Below, one piece after another: positions 34,443-43,624 of a stretch of 64,000 nucleotides of DNA. The stretch covers positions 62,001 to 126,000 of the forward strand of contig NZ_JABEQK010000002.1 of NCBI RefSeq assembly GCF_014174275.1. The letters are read 5' to 3'. The notes under the pieces are model-generated. The model was not told where the DNA came from. It searched no databases and saw only the letters and a list, made by a program, of their open reading frames with translations. The first letter of the stretch is position 1. Each line of letters starts with the position of its first letter. The DNA is from Gluconacetobacter takamatsuzukensis (GTDB lineage: Bacteria; Pseudomonadota; Alphaproteobacteria; Acetobacterales; Acetobacteraceae). The position numbers were made by a program, and so were the translations under genes.

Positions 34443-34539
34443 GACGCTGTTTGAAAAGTCGGCCTGCCGAGCGCGAGTGCCGCGAAGCACAGGAAACGCG
34501 CGGAGGACACGCCGGCAGAGCGACTTTGCAAATAGCGTC
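34443..34539. repeat. Palindromic element A, copy 4 (short variant)
   Basis: The arms GACGCTGTTTGAAAAGTCGG (from 34443) and CGACTTTGCAAATAGCGTC (to 34539) pair with a few mismatches. Inside are GAGCGCGAGTGCCGCGAAGC and ACAGGAAACGCGCGGAGGA, related to the right half of the core in copies 1 and 2. The right arm ends exactly one base before the TAA stop (34540-34542) of the minus-strand DUF336 gene. Confidence 0.7.
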
Positions 34540-35025
34540 TTACGCGTGGAAGTTGGTCGCCGCGTCGGTCGCGACGGCATCGTCCAGATCGTCGGTCGCG
34601 CCGCTGACCCCGACCGCGCCGATGACGTATTTGCCGTTCATGACCGGGTGGGAACCCGGCACCGCCGCAATACCGGGCAGCGTCATCAGGAAGGCCTGGT
34701 TCTGCTTGATGCGCTGGGCGAATTCCTTGCCCGGCGAGGAATAGAGGGCTGCCGTCCGCGCCTTCTTGATCGCGGTGTCGTCCGTTCCCGTCTGGGAATC
34801 GTCCATGCGGGTAAAGGCCAGAAGGCGGCCCGATCCATCGACGACGGCGATGCTGACCCGCATGCCGCGCTGCCTGGCCGAGGCCTCGGCGGCGTTCAGC
34901 AGGCTTTTCGCGCCCTCGCTGCTGAGAATCGCACGTGTCAGCAATTTGCCTTCATCGGCATGGGCCGCCGCGAAGGCGGGGAACAGCGCCAGAACGGCCA
35001 GGGGGCCGAGATGTCTGATTTTCAT
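34540..35025 (-). CDS. Secreted DUF336 / GlcG-HbpS-like protein (1)
   Basis: The 161-residue protein has a signal peptide (LGPLAVLALFPAFAAAHA) and a single DUF336 domain: GAKSLLNAAEASARQRGM, VSIAVVDGSGRLLAFTRMD, IKKARTAALYSSPGKEFAQR, and GKYVIGAVGVSGATDDLDDA. Family members include the haem-binding HbpS and GlcG of glycolate loci; the exact function is often unknown. GGAG 5 bases ahead selects the ATG at 35025. A second DUF336 gene lies 39 bases upstream on the same strand, so they form a tandem pair. Confidence 0.88.
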   Translation of the reverse strand: MKIRHLGPLAVLALFPAFAAAHADEGKLLTRAILSSEGAKSLLNAAEASARQRGMRVSIAVVDGSGRLLAFTRMDDSQTGTDDTAIKKARTAALYSSPGKEFAQRIKQNQAFLMTLPGIAAVPGSHPVMNGKYVIGAVGVSGATDDLDDAVATDAATNFHA

Positions 35026-35064
35026 GTCCACTCCGGATGCGGGAATGATGGGAACGCGGTTGTG

Positions 35065-35538
35065 TCAGTGAAAATGCTTGGCGGCGTCGATGACGAGCGC
35101 CTGCTCGTTCTCGTTGGTGTCGCCGCTGGTGCCGATGCTGCCGACGACCACATCGCCCTGCTTGAAGACCGCACCGCCCGCCGACGGCAGGATGCCGGGG
35201 ACGAAGCCGATGGGCAGGTTCTGCGCCCGCGCGGCATCGAAGAATTCGATCGTGTTCCGTGCGAACCGCGCCGCCGATTTCGCCTTGGCGATCGAGGCAT
35301 CGACGCAGCCCGAATACGCACCCTGCATCCGGATGAAGGCGACGAGATTTCCGTCGGTATCCTCGACGGCGATGCAAAGCTTGAGATGCCGGCTTTCGGC
35401 CAGGCCGACCGCGTAATGCGCCATGTTCAGCGCCGCCTCGGTGGTGATGTTGAGCTGCGGGGCCGTCGACGACGATTGCGCCAGCGCCGGGGTGCTGAAG
35501 GACGCCAGGGCGGCGAGAACTGTAAACATCCGCTTCAT
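35065..35538 (-). CDS. Secreted DUF336 / GlcG-HbpS-like protein (2)
   Basis: The 157-residue paralogue of its neighbour has a signal peptide (FTVLAALASFSTPALA) and the same fold: ALNMAHYAVGLAESRHLKLC, VEDTDGNLVAFIRMQGAYSG, SIAKAKSAARFA, GGAVFKQGDVVVGSIGTSGD and ENEQALVIDAAKHFH. It keeps the GG-I/V-K-x-G strand typical of DUF336. Cysteines near residues 58 and 81 could form a disulfide in the periplasm. The start MKRMFTV opens a proper signal; the longer upstream frame does not. The pair probably serves the nearby oxidation genes. Confidence 0.88.
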   Translation of the reverse strand: MKRMFTVLAALASFSTPALAQSSSTAPQLNITTEAALNMAHYAVGLAESRHLKLCIAVEDTDGNLVAFIRMQGAYSGCVDASIAKAKSAARFARNTIEFFDAARAQNLPIGFVPGILPSAGGAVFKQGDVVVGSIGTSGDTNENEQALVIDAAKHFH

Positions 35539-35756
35539 GTCACGGGTTACCTTATTCTGATTGTTATTCGTGAACCCTGATGACGTTTCGATCGCAGCGC
35601 GAGCACACAGGCGCCGAAAATGAAAACGTCTGTCAGTCAAAAGACTTTTACATGGTTTACTTGATGGTATTTACTATACTTCCGCAAGATATCAAACCAT
35701 CAGGAGAAGAAACCACAAATCCTCTCATCCATGTGATGAGATCCCACCTCCTGTTT
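35539..35756. promoter_or_regulatory. AT-rich regulatory region upstream of the DUF336 pair
   Basis: Markedly AT-richer than its neighbours. It contains ATGGTTT (35652-35658) and its complement AAACCAT (35694-35700), plus two direct TTGATGGT/CTGATGGT-like copies, an operator-like arrangement. A small hairpin TCTCATC/GATGAGA (35723-35741) follows the DoxX stop on the minus strand and may terminate that transcript. Promoter boxes are not assigned. Confidence 0.35.
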
Positions 35757-36632
35757 TCACGAATCGGGGTCCGCGCCCTCGGGCGTGGCGGGCACGCAGA
35801 GCGGCCGCAGGATACGCGGCATCCAGCCACGGGCGAGCAGCCAGGCGTCGATCGAGACTTTTCCGGCACCGGCCAGCGAAAAGCTCGCGAACAGCACGAT
35901 CATGAGCATGGGGTATTCCCAGCCGCCGACCGGCGCGTTGTTCCAGGTGAAACCGTCGCCGAAATGACGGCCATATTGATTGGCGATCAGGTAATAGATC
36001 GCCCCGCCCAGGCCGGCCGCGCGGGTCAGCACCCCCATCCCCACGCCGATTGCAATCGACAGTTCGCACAATCCGGCGGCGATCACGGCCAGCCCCCCCG
36101 ACGGCAGGCCGAAGCCGACGAAGAGCTGGGCCATGTGATGGAAGGAATGCGATCCCGCAAACAGTTTTTCCGCGAAATGCCCCACCATGTCGAAGCCGAA
36201 ATAGATGCGGATCGTCGCGACCTGCCACTGCATGAGGCTGCCCGACCCGGACCCGCGACAGGCCGCCCAGTCCCGGACCGCGCAATCGGCGTACAGCGCC
36301 AGATAGACCAGGAACGCGATGGTGGACGTCGCCATGCCCGGCACCGAGCCATGGATGGCCGCCACCCGCCAGGCGATCACGAAGGGCAGCATCGAGCCCA
36401 GGAAGCCGACGATGAAATGCCGGGGCATGACCAGCACCGCGACCAGCAGCGCCAGCGCGTCGAGACCGATTGTCGAGAGGCGCGCGAAATCCGGAATCAC
36501 CGGATCGACGAACGAAGAATAGACCATCGCCCCGCCGCACGCCGCCAGCGCCGGCCACAGCAGGCGGCAGGGCACGAAGCGCGGATGGAGCGCCACGAAG
36601 GATGACGGCGGGGCATGCGGTTTCAGCAACAT
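35757..36632 (-). CDS. DoxX family integral membrane protein
   Basis: The 291-residue protein has several hydrophobic helices. The DoxX-like core occupies the C-terminal half: IRIYFGFDMVGHFAEKLFAG, LAVIAAGLCELSIAIGVGMG, AGLGGAIYYLIANQYGRHF and PMLMIVLFASFSLAGAGKVS. DoxX proteins relate to the small subunit of thiosulfate:quinone oxidoreductase and often accompany redox enzymes. The gene starts 17 bases after the OprB porin stop, so the two form an operon. The partner redox enzyme is not evident. Confidence 0.82.
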   Translation of the reverse strand: MLLKPHAPPSSFVALHPRFVPCRLLWPALAACGGAMVYSSFVDPVIPDFARLSTIGLDALALLVAVLVMPRHFIVGFLGSMLPFVIAWRVAAIHGSVPGMATSTIAFLVYLALYADCAVRDWAACRGSGSGSLMQWQVATIRIYFGFDMVGHFAEKLFAGSHSFHHMAQLFVGFGLPSGGLAVIAAGLCELSIAIGVGMGVLTRAAGLGGAIYYLIANQYGRHFGDGFTWNNAPVGGWEYPMLMIVLFASFSLAGAGKVSIDAWLLARGWMPRILRPLCVPATPEGADPDS

Positions 36633-36649
36633 TGTTTTTCTCTTGAACG

Positions 36650-38071
36650 TCACAGGATGGCGTGGAAATTGACGCCGAGGATCGTTGCATTGGCAACGCG
36701 GCCCGAACCGCCCGGTCGCCAGAAATACTGAAAATCCGGCGCGATATCGATGCCGTTGCGAAGATGGAAATTGTAGGTGGCGTCGAAGATCGCCTCGTGG
36801 CTGGCCAGCAGCGGCAGGTCCGGCGCCAGCGGATCGGGCGTGTATGTGGTCGCGGTCGGCTGCCAGATCGACTTGACGTTGGGGCCGTAGCGCAGGGTGG
36901 ACCAGGTCAGCCCCAGCGCGTCGCGCGGCCGGCCGGGAAACTGCCCGACATCCAGCAGCCCGACATAGGCCTGGTCCGACACCACGGAGATGGCGGAGGT
37001 GACATGGGTGTAGCCGCCCTGGACAATGACGCCGCTGTCGGAATAATGGCCGTTGCGCAGCACCATCTGGTCGAACGCGATATAGCTGATCATCTGCCCG
37101 TGCCGCCAGCGCGTTGCGCCGTCGGCCGCCGGCACGTTGTAGGCGTGGGGCGAGGAATCCCACAACATGCCCGCCTTGTAATGGCCGTTGAGGTGGTGCG
37201 GGCCGAAGACCGGCTCGTAACCGCCGCCGAACGCCAGGGTCACGCCCGTCAGGTGGTCGCCGCCCCAGTCGGTGCCGGCGGTGCCGCCCTTGATCGGGCT
37301 GGTCGCATAGGCGCCGAAGGTGATGTAGGTCGGCGTGGTGGGGCGCACGCGCAGCATCGCGGACCACACGGTGCCGGGCCAGGAGGAATAGCCGTCGGTC
37401 AGGGTCGTCGCGCGGGGCTGGCTGCATGTCGCCTGGCCCATGACCAGGCATTGCAGCGGGCTGGAATCGAAATCCGGCCCGGGCGCGTAGCGGCCCATGG
37501 TCAGGATCACCCGTCCGTGCATCCATTTCTTCTGGGCGTAGAAATAGACCAGATGGATCACGACATTGCCGCCGCCGCCATAGATCTGCTCGGGGTTGAC
37601 GATGCCGTCCTGCAACGCATCGGTCGACAGGCGCCGCCCATGGCGCTGGACGGCGGTGATGGTGGTGGTGAAATCGGGAATATGCAGGATCCTGTCCCAG
37701 TCCAGGTCGATTTCGACCGCGACCTGGCCCGCGAAATCCTGCGCCTTGCGGGTGCCGCCCGAAAGATTGCCGGCGAATTCGGACCAGTCGTCGATCAGCA
37801 GGTTGATCCCCTTGTCGGCCAGGGATGCGCGCCAGCGCGCCGCCTCGCCCTGGAAGAGATGGGTGACGGGCGGCGGCGGCGGATAATCGGATTCCGGCGG
37901 AATGGCATTGAGGATTTCCGGCAGGGCACCGGGGCCGGTATTCGTCGACTGGGCCCATGATCGCACGGCCGGCATCGTCATGGCCGCCACGAGAAGGACG
38001 AACGCGGGAAACGACCATGTCGCCCGCCGCGCGCGCAGGGTGTGCCCGACCGTATCAGCACGGCTGAACAT
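36650..38071 (-). CDS. Carbohydrate-selective porin, OprB family
   Basis: The 473-residue outer-membrane protein has a signal peptide (FPAFVLLVAAMTMPAVRSWA). The OprB-type beta-barrel pattern follows: GINLLIDDWSEFAGNLSGGT, FAGQVAVEIDLDWDRI, GRVILTMGRYAPGPDF, ITFGAYATSP, GVIVQGGYTHV, and a C-terminal phenylalanine-containing strand (ATILGVNFHAIL). OprB porins admit sugars and polyols, fitting the neighbouring sugar-acid genes. GAGG 8 bases upstream supports the start. The gene leads an operon with doxX. Confidence 0.9.
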   Translation of the reverse strand: MFSRADTVGHTLRARRATWSFPAFVLLVAAMTMPAVRSWAQSTNTGPGALPEILNAIPPESDYPPPPPVTHLFQGEAARWRASLADKGINLLIDDWSEFAGNLSGGTRKAQDFAGQVAVEIDLDWDRILHIPDFTTTITAVQRHGRRLSTDALQDGIVNPEQIYGGGGNVVIHLVYFYAQKKWMHGRVILTMGRYAPGPDFDSSPLQCLVMGQATCSQPRATTLTDGYSSWPGTVWSAMLRVRPTTPTYITFGAYATSPIKGGTAGTDWGGDHLTGVTLAFGGGYEPVFGPHHLNGHYKAGMLWDSSPHAYNVPAADGATRWRHGQMISYIAFDQMVLRNGHYSDSGVIVQGGYTHVTSAISVVSDQAYVGLLDVGQFPGRPRDALGLTWSTLRYGPNVKSIWQPTATTYTPDPLAPDLPLLASHEAIFDATYNFHLRNGIDIAPDFQYFWRPGGSGRVANATILGVNFHAIL

Positions 38072-38208
38072 GAAGAAACCTCTTGTTCTTATTATTTTTT
38101 CAGATTTCTTGATGAAGGCGTTTCGTCGTCATGCCATGCGGATGATTTCCTTTTGGGGCGGGAGGATTCCCGCCCCTGTTTCCACGACCGCGCGGGGCCG
38201 GTTCTCCC

Positions 38209-39708
38209 TTACCCGTGCGTGGGCATGGCGAATTCCGCGCCGCTGCGGATGCCCGTGGGCCAGCGCTGGGTCACCGCCTTCATGCGCGTGAAGAAGCGCA
38301 CCCCCTCCGGCCCGTGCATATGGTGGTCGCCGAACAGCGAATCCTTCCAGCCGCCGAAGGAATGGAAAGCCATCGGCACCGGGATCGGCACGTTGATGCC
38401 GATCATCCCCGCCGTGACGCCGTGGGTGAAGGCGCGGGCGCTGTCGCCGTCGCGGGTGAAGATGGCCGTGCCGTTGCCATAGGGGCTGCCGTTGACCAGC
38501 TTCAGCGCGGTTTCGAAATCAGGCGCGCGCATCACGCACAGGACCGGGCCGAAGATCTCCTCGCGATAGATCTCCATCTCCGTCGTCACATGGTCGAACA
38601 GCGTGCCGCCGATGAAGAAGCCGCCTTCGTGATCCTTCACCGCCAGGTCACGCCCGTCGACCACCAGCGTCGCGCCCTGCTCGACGCCGGAATCGACCAG
38701 CGCGCGGATCTTCGCGCGATGCTGGGCGGTCACGACCGGGCCCATCTCGCTGGCCTCGTCGGTGCCGGGGCCGACGCGCAAGGTCCGCGCCCGCTCGGCG
38801 ATCATCGCCACCAGCGGGTCGGCAATCGGGCCGACGGCCACCGCGACCGAGATCGCCATGCACCGCTCGCCGGCCGAGCCATAGGCTGCGCCGATCAGCG
38901 CGTCCACGGTCTTCTCCAGGTCGCAATCCGGCATGACAACAGCATGGTTCTTCGCCCCGCCCAGCGCCTGGACCCGCTTGCCGGCCGCCGTCCCGGTCGC
39001 ATAGACGTGCTTCGCGATGGGCGTGGAGCCGACGAAGCTGACGGCGGCGATGGCCGGGTGTTCGAGGATGGCGTTGACCATGTCCTTGTCGCCATGGACG
39101 ACCTGGAACACGCCGTCGGGCAGCCCGGCCTCCTTGAAGATGTCGGCCAGCAGGACGGCCGCCGACGGATCGCGCTCCGACGGCTTCAGGATGAAGCAAT
39201 TGCCGGTGGCGATCGCCATCGGCGCCATCCACAGCGGCACCATCACCGGGAAATTGAACGGCGTGATGCCGGCGGCGATTCCCAGCGGCTGGCGCATGGT
39301 CCAGGCATCGATGCCGCGGCTGACCTGCTCGGTATATTCGCCCTTCAGGATCTCGGGCGCGGCGGTGGCGAATTCCACGACCTCCAGCCCGCGCGTGATC
39401 TCGCCTTTCGCGTCCGACAGCACCTTGCCGTGCTCGGCGGTGATGATGGCCGCCAGGTCGTTGCTGCGGGCTTCGATCAGGTCGCGGGCGCGGAACAGGA
39501 TACGGGCGCGGGTCAGCGGCGGGGTTTCGGCCCAGGCCGGAAAAGCCTTTTGGGCGGCGGCAATCGCGGCCTCCAGGTCCTGGACGTCGCCCAGGGCGAC
39601 CTGGCGCGCGACCTGGCCGGTCGCGGGATTGAAGACATCGGACCGGCGCGCGCCGTGGCCTTCGGTATGGCGGCCGCCGATGACGTGGGGAATGGTGTGC
39701 GTGCTCAT
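38209..39708 (-). CDS. mmsA: CoA-acylating (methyl)malonate-semialdehyde dehydrogenase type enzyme
   Basis: The 499-residue aldehyde dehydrogenase matches the MmsA group: IGGRHTEGHGARRSDVFNPA, ITPFNFPVMVPLWMAPMAIA, NAVVMPDCDL-like AKNHAVVMPDCDL, and the catalytic Cys in GSAGERCMAIS (near residue 285). MmsA enzymes oxidise malonate or methylmalonate semialdehyde to acetyl- or propionyl-CoA. In this sugar-acid cluster it may act on another semialdehyde from the aldolase step (inference). It follows the aldolase gene on the same strand. Confidence 0.9.
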   Translation of the reverse strand: MSTHTIPHVIGGRHTEGHGARRSDVFNPATGQVARQVALGDVQDLEAAIAAAQKAFPAWAETPPLTRARILFRARDLIEARSNDLAAIITAEHGKVLSDAKGEITRGLEVVEFATAAPEILKGEYTEQVSRGIDAWTMRQPLGIAAGITPFNFPVMVPLWMAPMAIATGNCFILKPSERDPSAAVLLADIFKEAGLPDGVFQVVHGDKDMVNAILEHPAIAAVSFVGSTPIAKHVYATGTAAGKRVQALGGAKNHAVVMPDCDLEKTVDALIGAAYGSAGERCMAISVAVAVGPIADPLVAMIAERARTLRVGPGTDEASEMGPVVTAQHRAKIRALVDSGVEQGATLVVDGRDLAVKDHEGGFFIGGTLFDHVTTEMEIYREEIFGPVLCVMRAPDFETALKLVNGSPYGNGTAIFTRDGDSARAFTHGVTAGMIGINVPIPVPMAFHSFGGWKDSLFGDHHMHGPEGVRFFTRMKAVTQRWPTGIRSGAEFAMPTHG

Positions 39709-39751
39709 CTCTGTGTTCCTGGACTGCATGGTTGGGGCGGGGGTGACCGGG

Positions 39752-40570
39752 TCAGTAGGAGGACGCGCCCGTGGCGCCCGCCACCACGTCGCCGGTGCGG
39801 GCAAGCCGCCGGACCTCGGCCACCGAATCCTGCGCCGCCTGCGCAAGCAGGCGGACATCGTTGGAGACCGTGACCAGGTCGCACCCCCAGCCGATCGCAC
39901 GGGCCGCATAGGCGGCCGAGCCGTTATGCAGCCCCATGCGGATGCCGGCCGCGCGGGCGGCGGCGATGATGCGCCGGATGGCATCCAGCATCTCGGGCTC
40001 CTCGCGGTCGAAGCCGGTGCGATAGCGCCGCCCGGTCAGGCCCAGCGTCAGGTCGGCGGGGCCGACATAGACACCGTCCAGCCCCGGCGTGCGGACGATC
40101 TCGTCCAGATTGGCCATCGCTTCCGCCGTCTCGATCATCGCGAAGCACAGGACCTCGTCATCGGCGACGGCGCCGTAATCGCTGCCCAGCGCGAAATTGG
40201 CCCGCGTCGGCCCGAAGCTGCGGCAGCCACGGGGCGGATAGCGCACGTAGGAGACCAGCCTTTCGGCATCGGCGCGGCTGTTGACCATCGGGCAGATCAC
40301 ACCCCAGGCGCCGGCATCCAGCGCCTTCATGATCGAGGCAGGGTCGAGCCAGGTCGAACGCACCATCGGCGCCACGCCCGACGCCCGCATCGCCTGGAGC
40401 ATGCCGAGCATGCCTTCGTAGCCGATGGCGCCGTGCTGGGTGTCGATGGTCACCGAATCGTAGCCGGCGGCGGCCATGATCTCGGCCGAGAACGGGTTGG
40501 CGATCGACAGCCAGCCGTTGATCGCCGCCCCGCCCTCTGCCCAGATGCGCCGGATCGGGTTCCTGTTCAT
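39752..40570 (-). CDS. HpcH/HpaI family class II aldolase
   Basis: The 272-residue TIM barrel matches 2-keto-3-deoxy-sugar-acid / 4-hydroxy-2-oxoheptanedioate aldolases. Visible are NGWLSIANPFSAEIMAAAGY, SVTIDTQHGAIGY, the metal-binding Glu in FAMIETAEAMANLDEI and the metal-binding Asp in GVYVGPADLTLGLTG. Retro-aldol cleavage yields pyruvate plus an aldehyde. It lies between the dehydratase and the semialdehyde dehydrogenase, so the three probably form one pathway. Substrate chain length cannot be set from sequence. Confidence 0.88.
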   Translation of the reverse strand: MNRNPIRRIWAEGGAAINGWLSIANPFSAEIMAAAGYDSVTIDTQHGAIGYEGMLGMLQAMRASGVAPMVRSTWLDPASIMKALDAGAWGVICPMVNSRADAERLVSYVRYPPRGCRSFGPTRANFALGSDYGAVADDEVLCFAMIETAEAMANLDEIVRTPGLDGVYVGPADLTLGLTGRRYRTGFDREEPEMLDAIRRIIAAARAAGIRMGLHNGSAAYAARAIGWGCDLVTVSNDVRLLAQAAQDSVAEVRRLARTGDVVAGATGASSY

Positions 40571-40599
40571 GATGTCTGTCCTGACCTGTCGGGGCGGCG

Positions 40600-42381
40600 C
40601 TAGTAGATGACCGGCTCGGGCACCGGGGCGCCGAAATCGGTCTGGAGGAAATCGAAATCGCACCCTTCGTTGGCCTGGCGCATGTGATGCGCGGCCATCC
40701 AGCCATAGCCGCGCCCGTAGCGCGGCGGCGGCGGGGTCCAGGCCGCGCGGCGGCGGGCCAGCTCGTCCTCCGGCACTTCCATCGAGATCGACCGGGCCTC
40801 GACATCGATCGAGACGATATCGCCGGTTTTCAGCAGGGCAAGCGGGCCGCCGACATAGCTTTCGGGCGCCACATGCAGCACGCAGGCGCCGTAGCTGGTG
40901 CCGCTCATCCGCGCATCCGACAGGCGGAGCATGTCGCGATGCCCTTCCTTGATCAGGCGCTTGGGCATCGGCAGCATGCCCCATTCCGGCATGCCCGGGC
41001 CGCCCAGCGGGCCGGCATTGCGCAGCACCAGGACATGGTCGGGGGTGACGTCCAGCGTCTCGTCCTCGATTGCCTTCTTCATGCTCGGGTAATCGTCGAA
41101 GACCAGCGCCGGGCCGCTATGCTTGTGAAATTTCGGGTCGCAGCAGGCCGGTTTCATCACGCAGCCATCGGGGGCCAGGTTGCCGCGCAGGACGGTAAGC
41201 GCCCCGCCCGCCCGGCCGGTGAACATCGGCCTGTCGAGCGGCCGGATGACGTCGTCGTTCCATACCTGCGCGTCCCTGATGTTCTCGCCCACGCTGCGGC
41301 CGGTCACGGTCAGGCAGGTGAGGTCGAGAAAGGACGAAATCCGGTTCATCAGCGCCGCGATGCCGCCGGCGTAATAGAAATCCTCCATCAGATAGGTCGT
41401 GCCGGTGGGCCGGACATTCGCGATCACCGGCACCTCGCGGCTGGCGCGGTCGAAATCGTCGAGCCCGATCGGCACCCCGGCGCGGCGCGCCATGGCGATG
41501 ACGTGGATGATGGCATTGGTCGAGCAGCCCATCGCCATCGCCACCGCAATGGCGTTGAGGAAGGCGGCATGGGTCTGGATCCTCGACGGTTTCAGATCCT
41601 CGCGGACCATGTCGACGATCCGCCGCCCCGAACTCTTGGCCATGCGGATATGGTTGGAATCGACCGCCGGGATCGAGCTGGCCCCCGGCAGCGACAGGCC
41701 GATTGCCTCGGCGATGGCGGTCATGGTGCTGGCCGTGCCCATCGTCATGCAGGTGCCCGCGCTGCGGGCGATCCCGGCCTCGACCCCCTGCCAGTCCGCC
41801 TGTGTGATCTTGCCGGCCCGCAATTCGTCCCAGTATTTCCAGGAATCCGCGCCCGAGCCCAGCGTCTTGCCCTGCCAGTTGCCGCTCAGCATCGGCCCGG
41901 CGGGCACGTAGATCGCGGGGATGTCCATGCTGGTCGCGCCCAGCAGCAGGCCGGGCGTGGTCTTGTCGCAGCCGCCCATCAGCACCGCGCCGTCCACGGG
42001 GTAGGAGCGCAGCAATTCCTCCGCCTCCATCGCCAGCATGTTGCGATAGAGCATGGTGGTCGGCTTCATGAAATTCTCGGACAGCGAGATCGCCGGCAGC
42101 TCCAGCGGAAAGCCGCCGGCTTCCAGCACGCCGCGCTTCACGTCCTCGACCCGCTGCTTGAAATGCATGTGGCAGGGGTTGATGTCCGACCAGGTATTGA
42201 GGATCGCGATAACCGGCTTTCCCTCCCAGTCCTGCGGATCGTACCCCATCTGCATCGCGCGCGAACGGTGCCCGAAGCTGCGCAGATCGGCCGGCCCGAA
42301 CCACCGCTCGCTGCGCAGCGTGCGCCTCTCGGTGGTGCCCGTGGCCAGGTCGGGCGTCCGGGCTCCGGCGTCTTCTGTCAT
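40600..42381 (-). CDS. IlvD/Edd family sugar-acid dehydratase (L-arabonate dehydratase type)
   Basis: The 593-residue Fe-S dehydratase shows the cluster cysteines in LMGGCDKTTPG and RSAGTCMTMGTAS, with ALSLSE-like AISLSENFMKPTTM and RLSDARMSGTSYGACVLHVA near the C-terminus. RSFGHRSRAMQMGYDPQDW and CDFDFLQTDFGAPV are characteristic of the arabonate/xylonate branch, not of dihydroxy-acid dehydratase. It should convert an aldonic acid to a 2-keto-3-deoxy acid. AAGGAG before the ATG at 42381 supports the start. It is divergent from a LysR gene and begins the dehydratase-aldolase-dehydrogenase run. Confidence 0.9.
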   Translation of the reverse strand: MTEDAGARTPDLATGTTERRTLRSERWFGPADLRSFGHRSRAMQMGYDPQDWEGKPVIAILNTWSDINPCHMHFKQRVEDVKRGVLEAGGFPLELPAISLSENFMKPTTMLYRNMLAMEAEELLRSYPVDGAVLMGGCDKTTPGLLLGATSMDIPAIYVPAGPMLSGNWQGKTLGSGADSWKYWDELRAGKITQADWQGVEAGIARSAGTCMTMGTASTMTAIAEAIGLSLPGASSIPAVDSNHIRMAKSSGRRIVDMVREDLKPSRIQTHAAFLNAIAVAMAMGCSTNAIIHVIAMARRAGVPIGLDDFDRASREVPVIANVRPTGTTYLMEDFYYAGGIAALMNRISSFLDLTCLTVTGRSVGENIRDAQVWNDDVIRPLDRPMFTGRAGGALTVLRGNLAPDGCVMKPACCDPKFHKHSGPALVFDDYPSMKKAIEDETLDVTPDHVLVLRNAGPLGGPGMPEWGMLPMPKRLIKEGHRDMLRLSDARMSGTSYGACVLHVAPESYVGGPLALLKTGDIVSIDVEARSISMEVPEDELARRRAAWTPPPPRYGRGYGWMAAHHMRQANEGCDFDFLQTDFGAPVPEPVIY

Positions 42382-42514
42382 GCGGTCTTCTCCTTGCCCG
42401 GTCGCGGCCATCGGCCGTGGCGGGATGACGGGTGCGTTGGGGCGCAAGTTAGGGCGCGACAGATCTGCGGTGTCCAGATTAGATACGGCATGGATTGAGA
42501 CAGGATTGGTATCG
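42382..42514. promoter_or_regulatory. Divergent promoter region between the dehydratase and lysR genes
   Basis: This 133-base spacer lies between a catabolic gene and a LysR regulator transcribed away from each other, the standard site for LysR control. GATAC at 42482 and GTATC at 42509 form a spaced inverted repeat. No canonical T-N11-A site is assigned with certainty. Confidence 0.45.
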
Positions 42515-43432
42515 ATGCTTCAGCTCACCCAGGTCCGGTGCTTCGTCGCGGTCGCCGAGGAATGTCATTTCGGGCGGGCGGCGGCACGGCTGAACATGAC
42601 GCAGCCGCCGCTGAGTCGGCAGGTCCAGCTTCTGGAGCACGAGCTGGGGGTGGAACTGCTGGAGCGCACCAGCCGCAGCGTGCGGCTGACCCAGGCGGGC
42701 ACCGTGTTCCTGCCCGAGGCGCGGCGCCTGCTGCGCAGCACCGAGGACGCGGTGCAGGCCGCCCGCCGGGCCGGGCGCGGCGCGCTGGGGCAGATCGCGA
42801 TCGGCTTTACCCCCTCGAACAGCTACGATTTCCTGCCCCGGCTGATTTCCGCCCTGCGCGCGGACTACCCCGACGTGGAACTGATGCTGGAGGAGATGAT
42901 CACCCGCGACCAGCTCGCGGCCCTGGCCTCGCACCGCATCGACCTCGCCTTCATGCGCCCGCCCTTCGAGGCCGCCGGGATCCGGTCGCGCCGCGTGCTG
43001 GCCGAACGCATGGTCGCCGCCCTGCCCGCCGACCACCCGCTGGCGGCGCGCGACGCGCTGACCCCGGCGGACCTGGAGGGGCAGGAGCTGATCATGTACT
43101 CCATCCTGGGCAGCGGCTATTTTCATGACATCGTGCACCGGCTGCTGGTCAGCGCGAACATTCGGCCCCGACTGGTGCATCACCTGACGCAGATCCACGC
43201 CGTACTCTCGATGGTGAAGACCGGCGTGGGCATGGCGCTGATCCCCGAATCGGCGTCGCGGCTCGGTATCGGAAATGTCATCTGTCGCCCCCTGGCCTTC
43301 GGCGAGGAGATCGCGGTCGAGCTTTTCATGGCCCATCGTGCGGACGACGCAAGCCTGGTCCTTGAAAATGTCATGGCTGTCGCCGCAAAGATCGCCGAAA
43401 CGGGTCGCCCGTCCACCCCGTCCATCCCCTGA
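42515..43432 (+). CDS. LysR family transcriptional regulator
   Basis: The 305-residue protein has the N-terminal helix-turn-helix (MLQLTQVRCFVAVAEECHFG, AAARLNMTQPPLSRQVQLLE) and a substrate-binding domain starting GQIAIGFTPSNSYDFLPRLI. The effector is probably a sugar acid or its 2-keto-3-deoxy derivative (inference from context). The start at 42515 was chosen because it opens the canonical LysR N-terminus. It probably controls both the divergent dehydratase operon and the downstream MFS gene. Confidence 0.93.
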   Translation: MLQLTQVRCFVAVAEECHFGRAAARLNMTQPPLSRQVQLLEHELGVELLERTSRSVRLTQAGTVFLPEARRLLRSTEDAVQAARRAGRGALGQIAIGFTPSNSYDFLPRLISALRADYPDVELMLEEMITRDQLAALASHRIDLAFMRPPFEAAGIRSRRVLAERMVAALPADHPLAARDALTPADLEGQELIMYSILGSGYFHDIVHRLLVSANIRPRLVHHLTQIHAVLSMVKTGVGMALIPESASRLGIGNVICRPLAFGEEIAVELFMAHRADDASLVLENVMAVAAKIAETGRPSTPSIP

Positions 43433-43624
43433 CCGGCGGAGCCGTCGTGCGGCCGATCCGGCGCCAACGATGCGCGCCCTGTATCGATCCATGCGAAGTT
43501 TGGCTTTGACGCGGCCCGTCGCCACGCGCTCCCTATGCCGCAGGATCGCGTGATGTCGCGGTGCGGCGGCCCCTGAACCCCGGTTCCGCAGCCCCCCGGC
43601 CAGCGCACTGAGGGAGAATACAGG

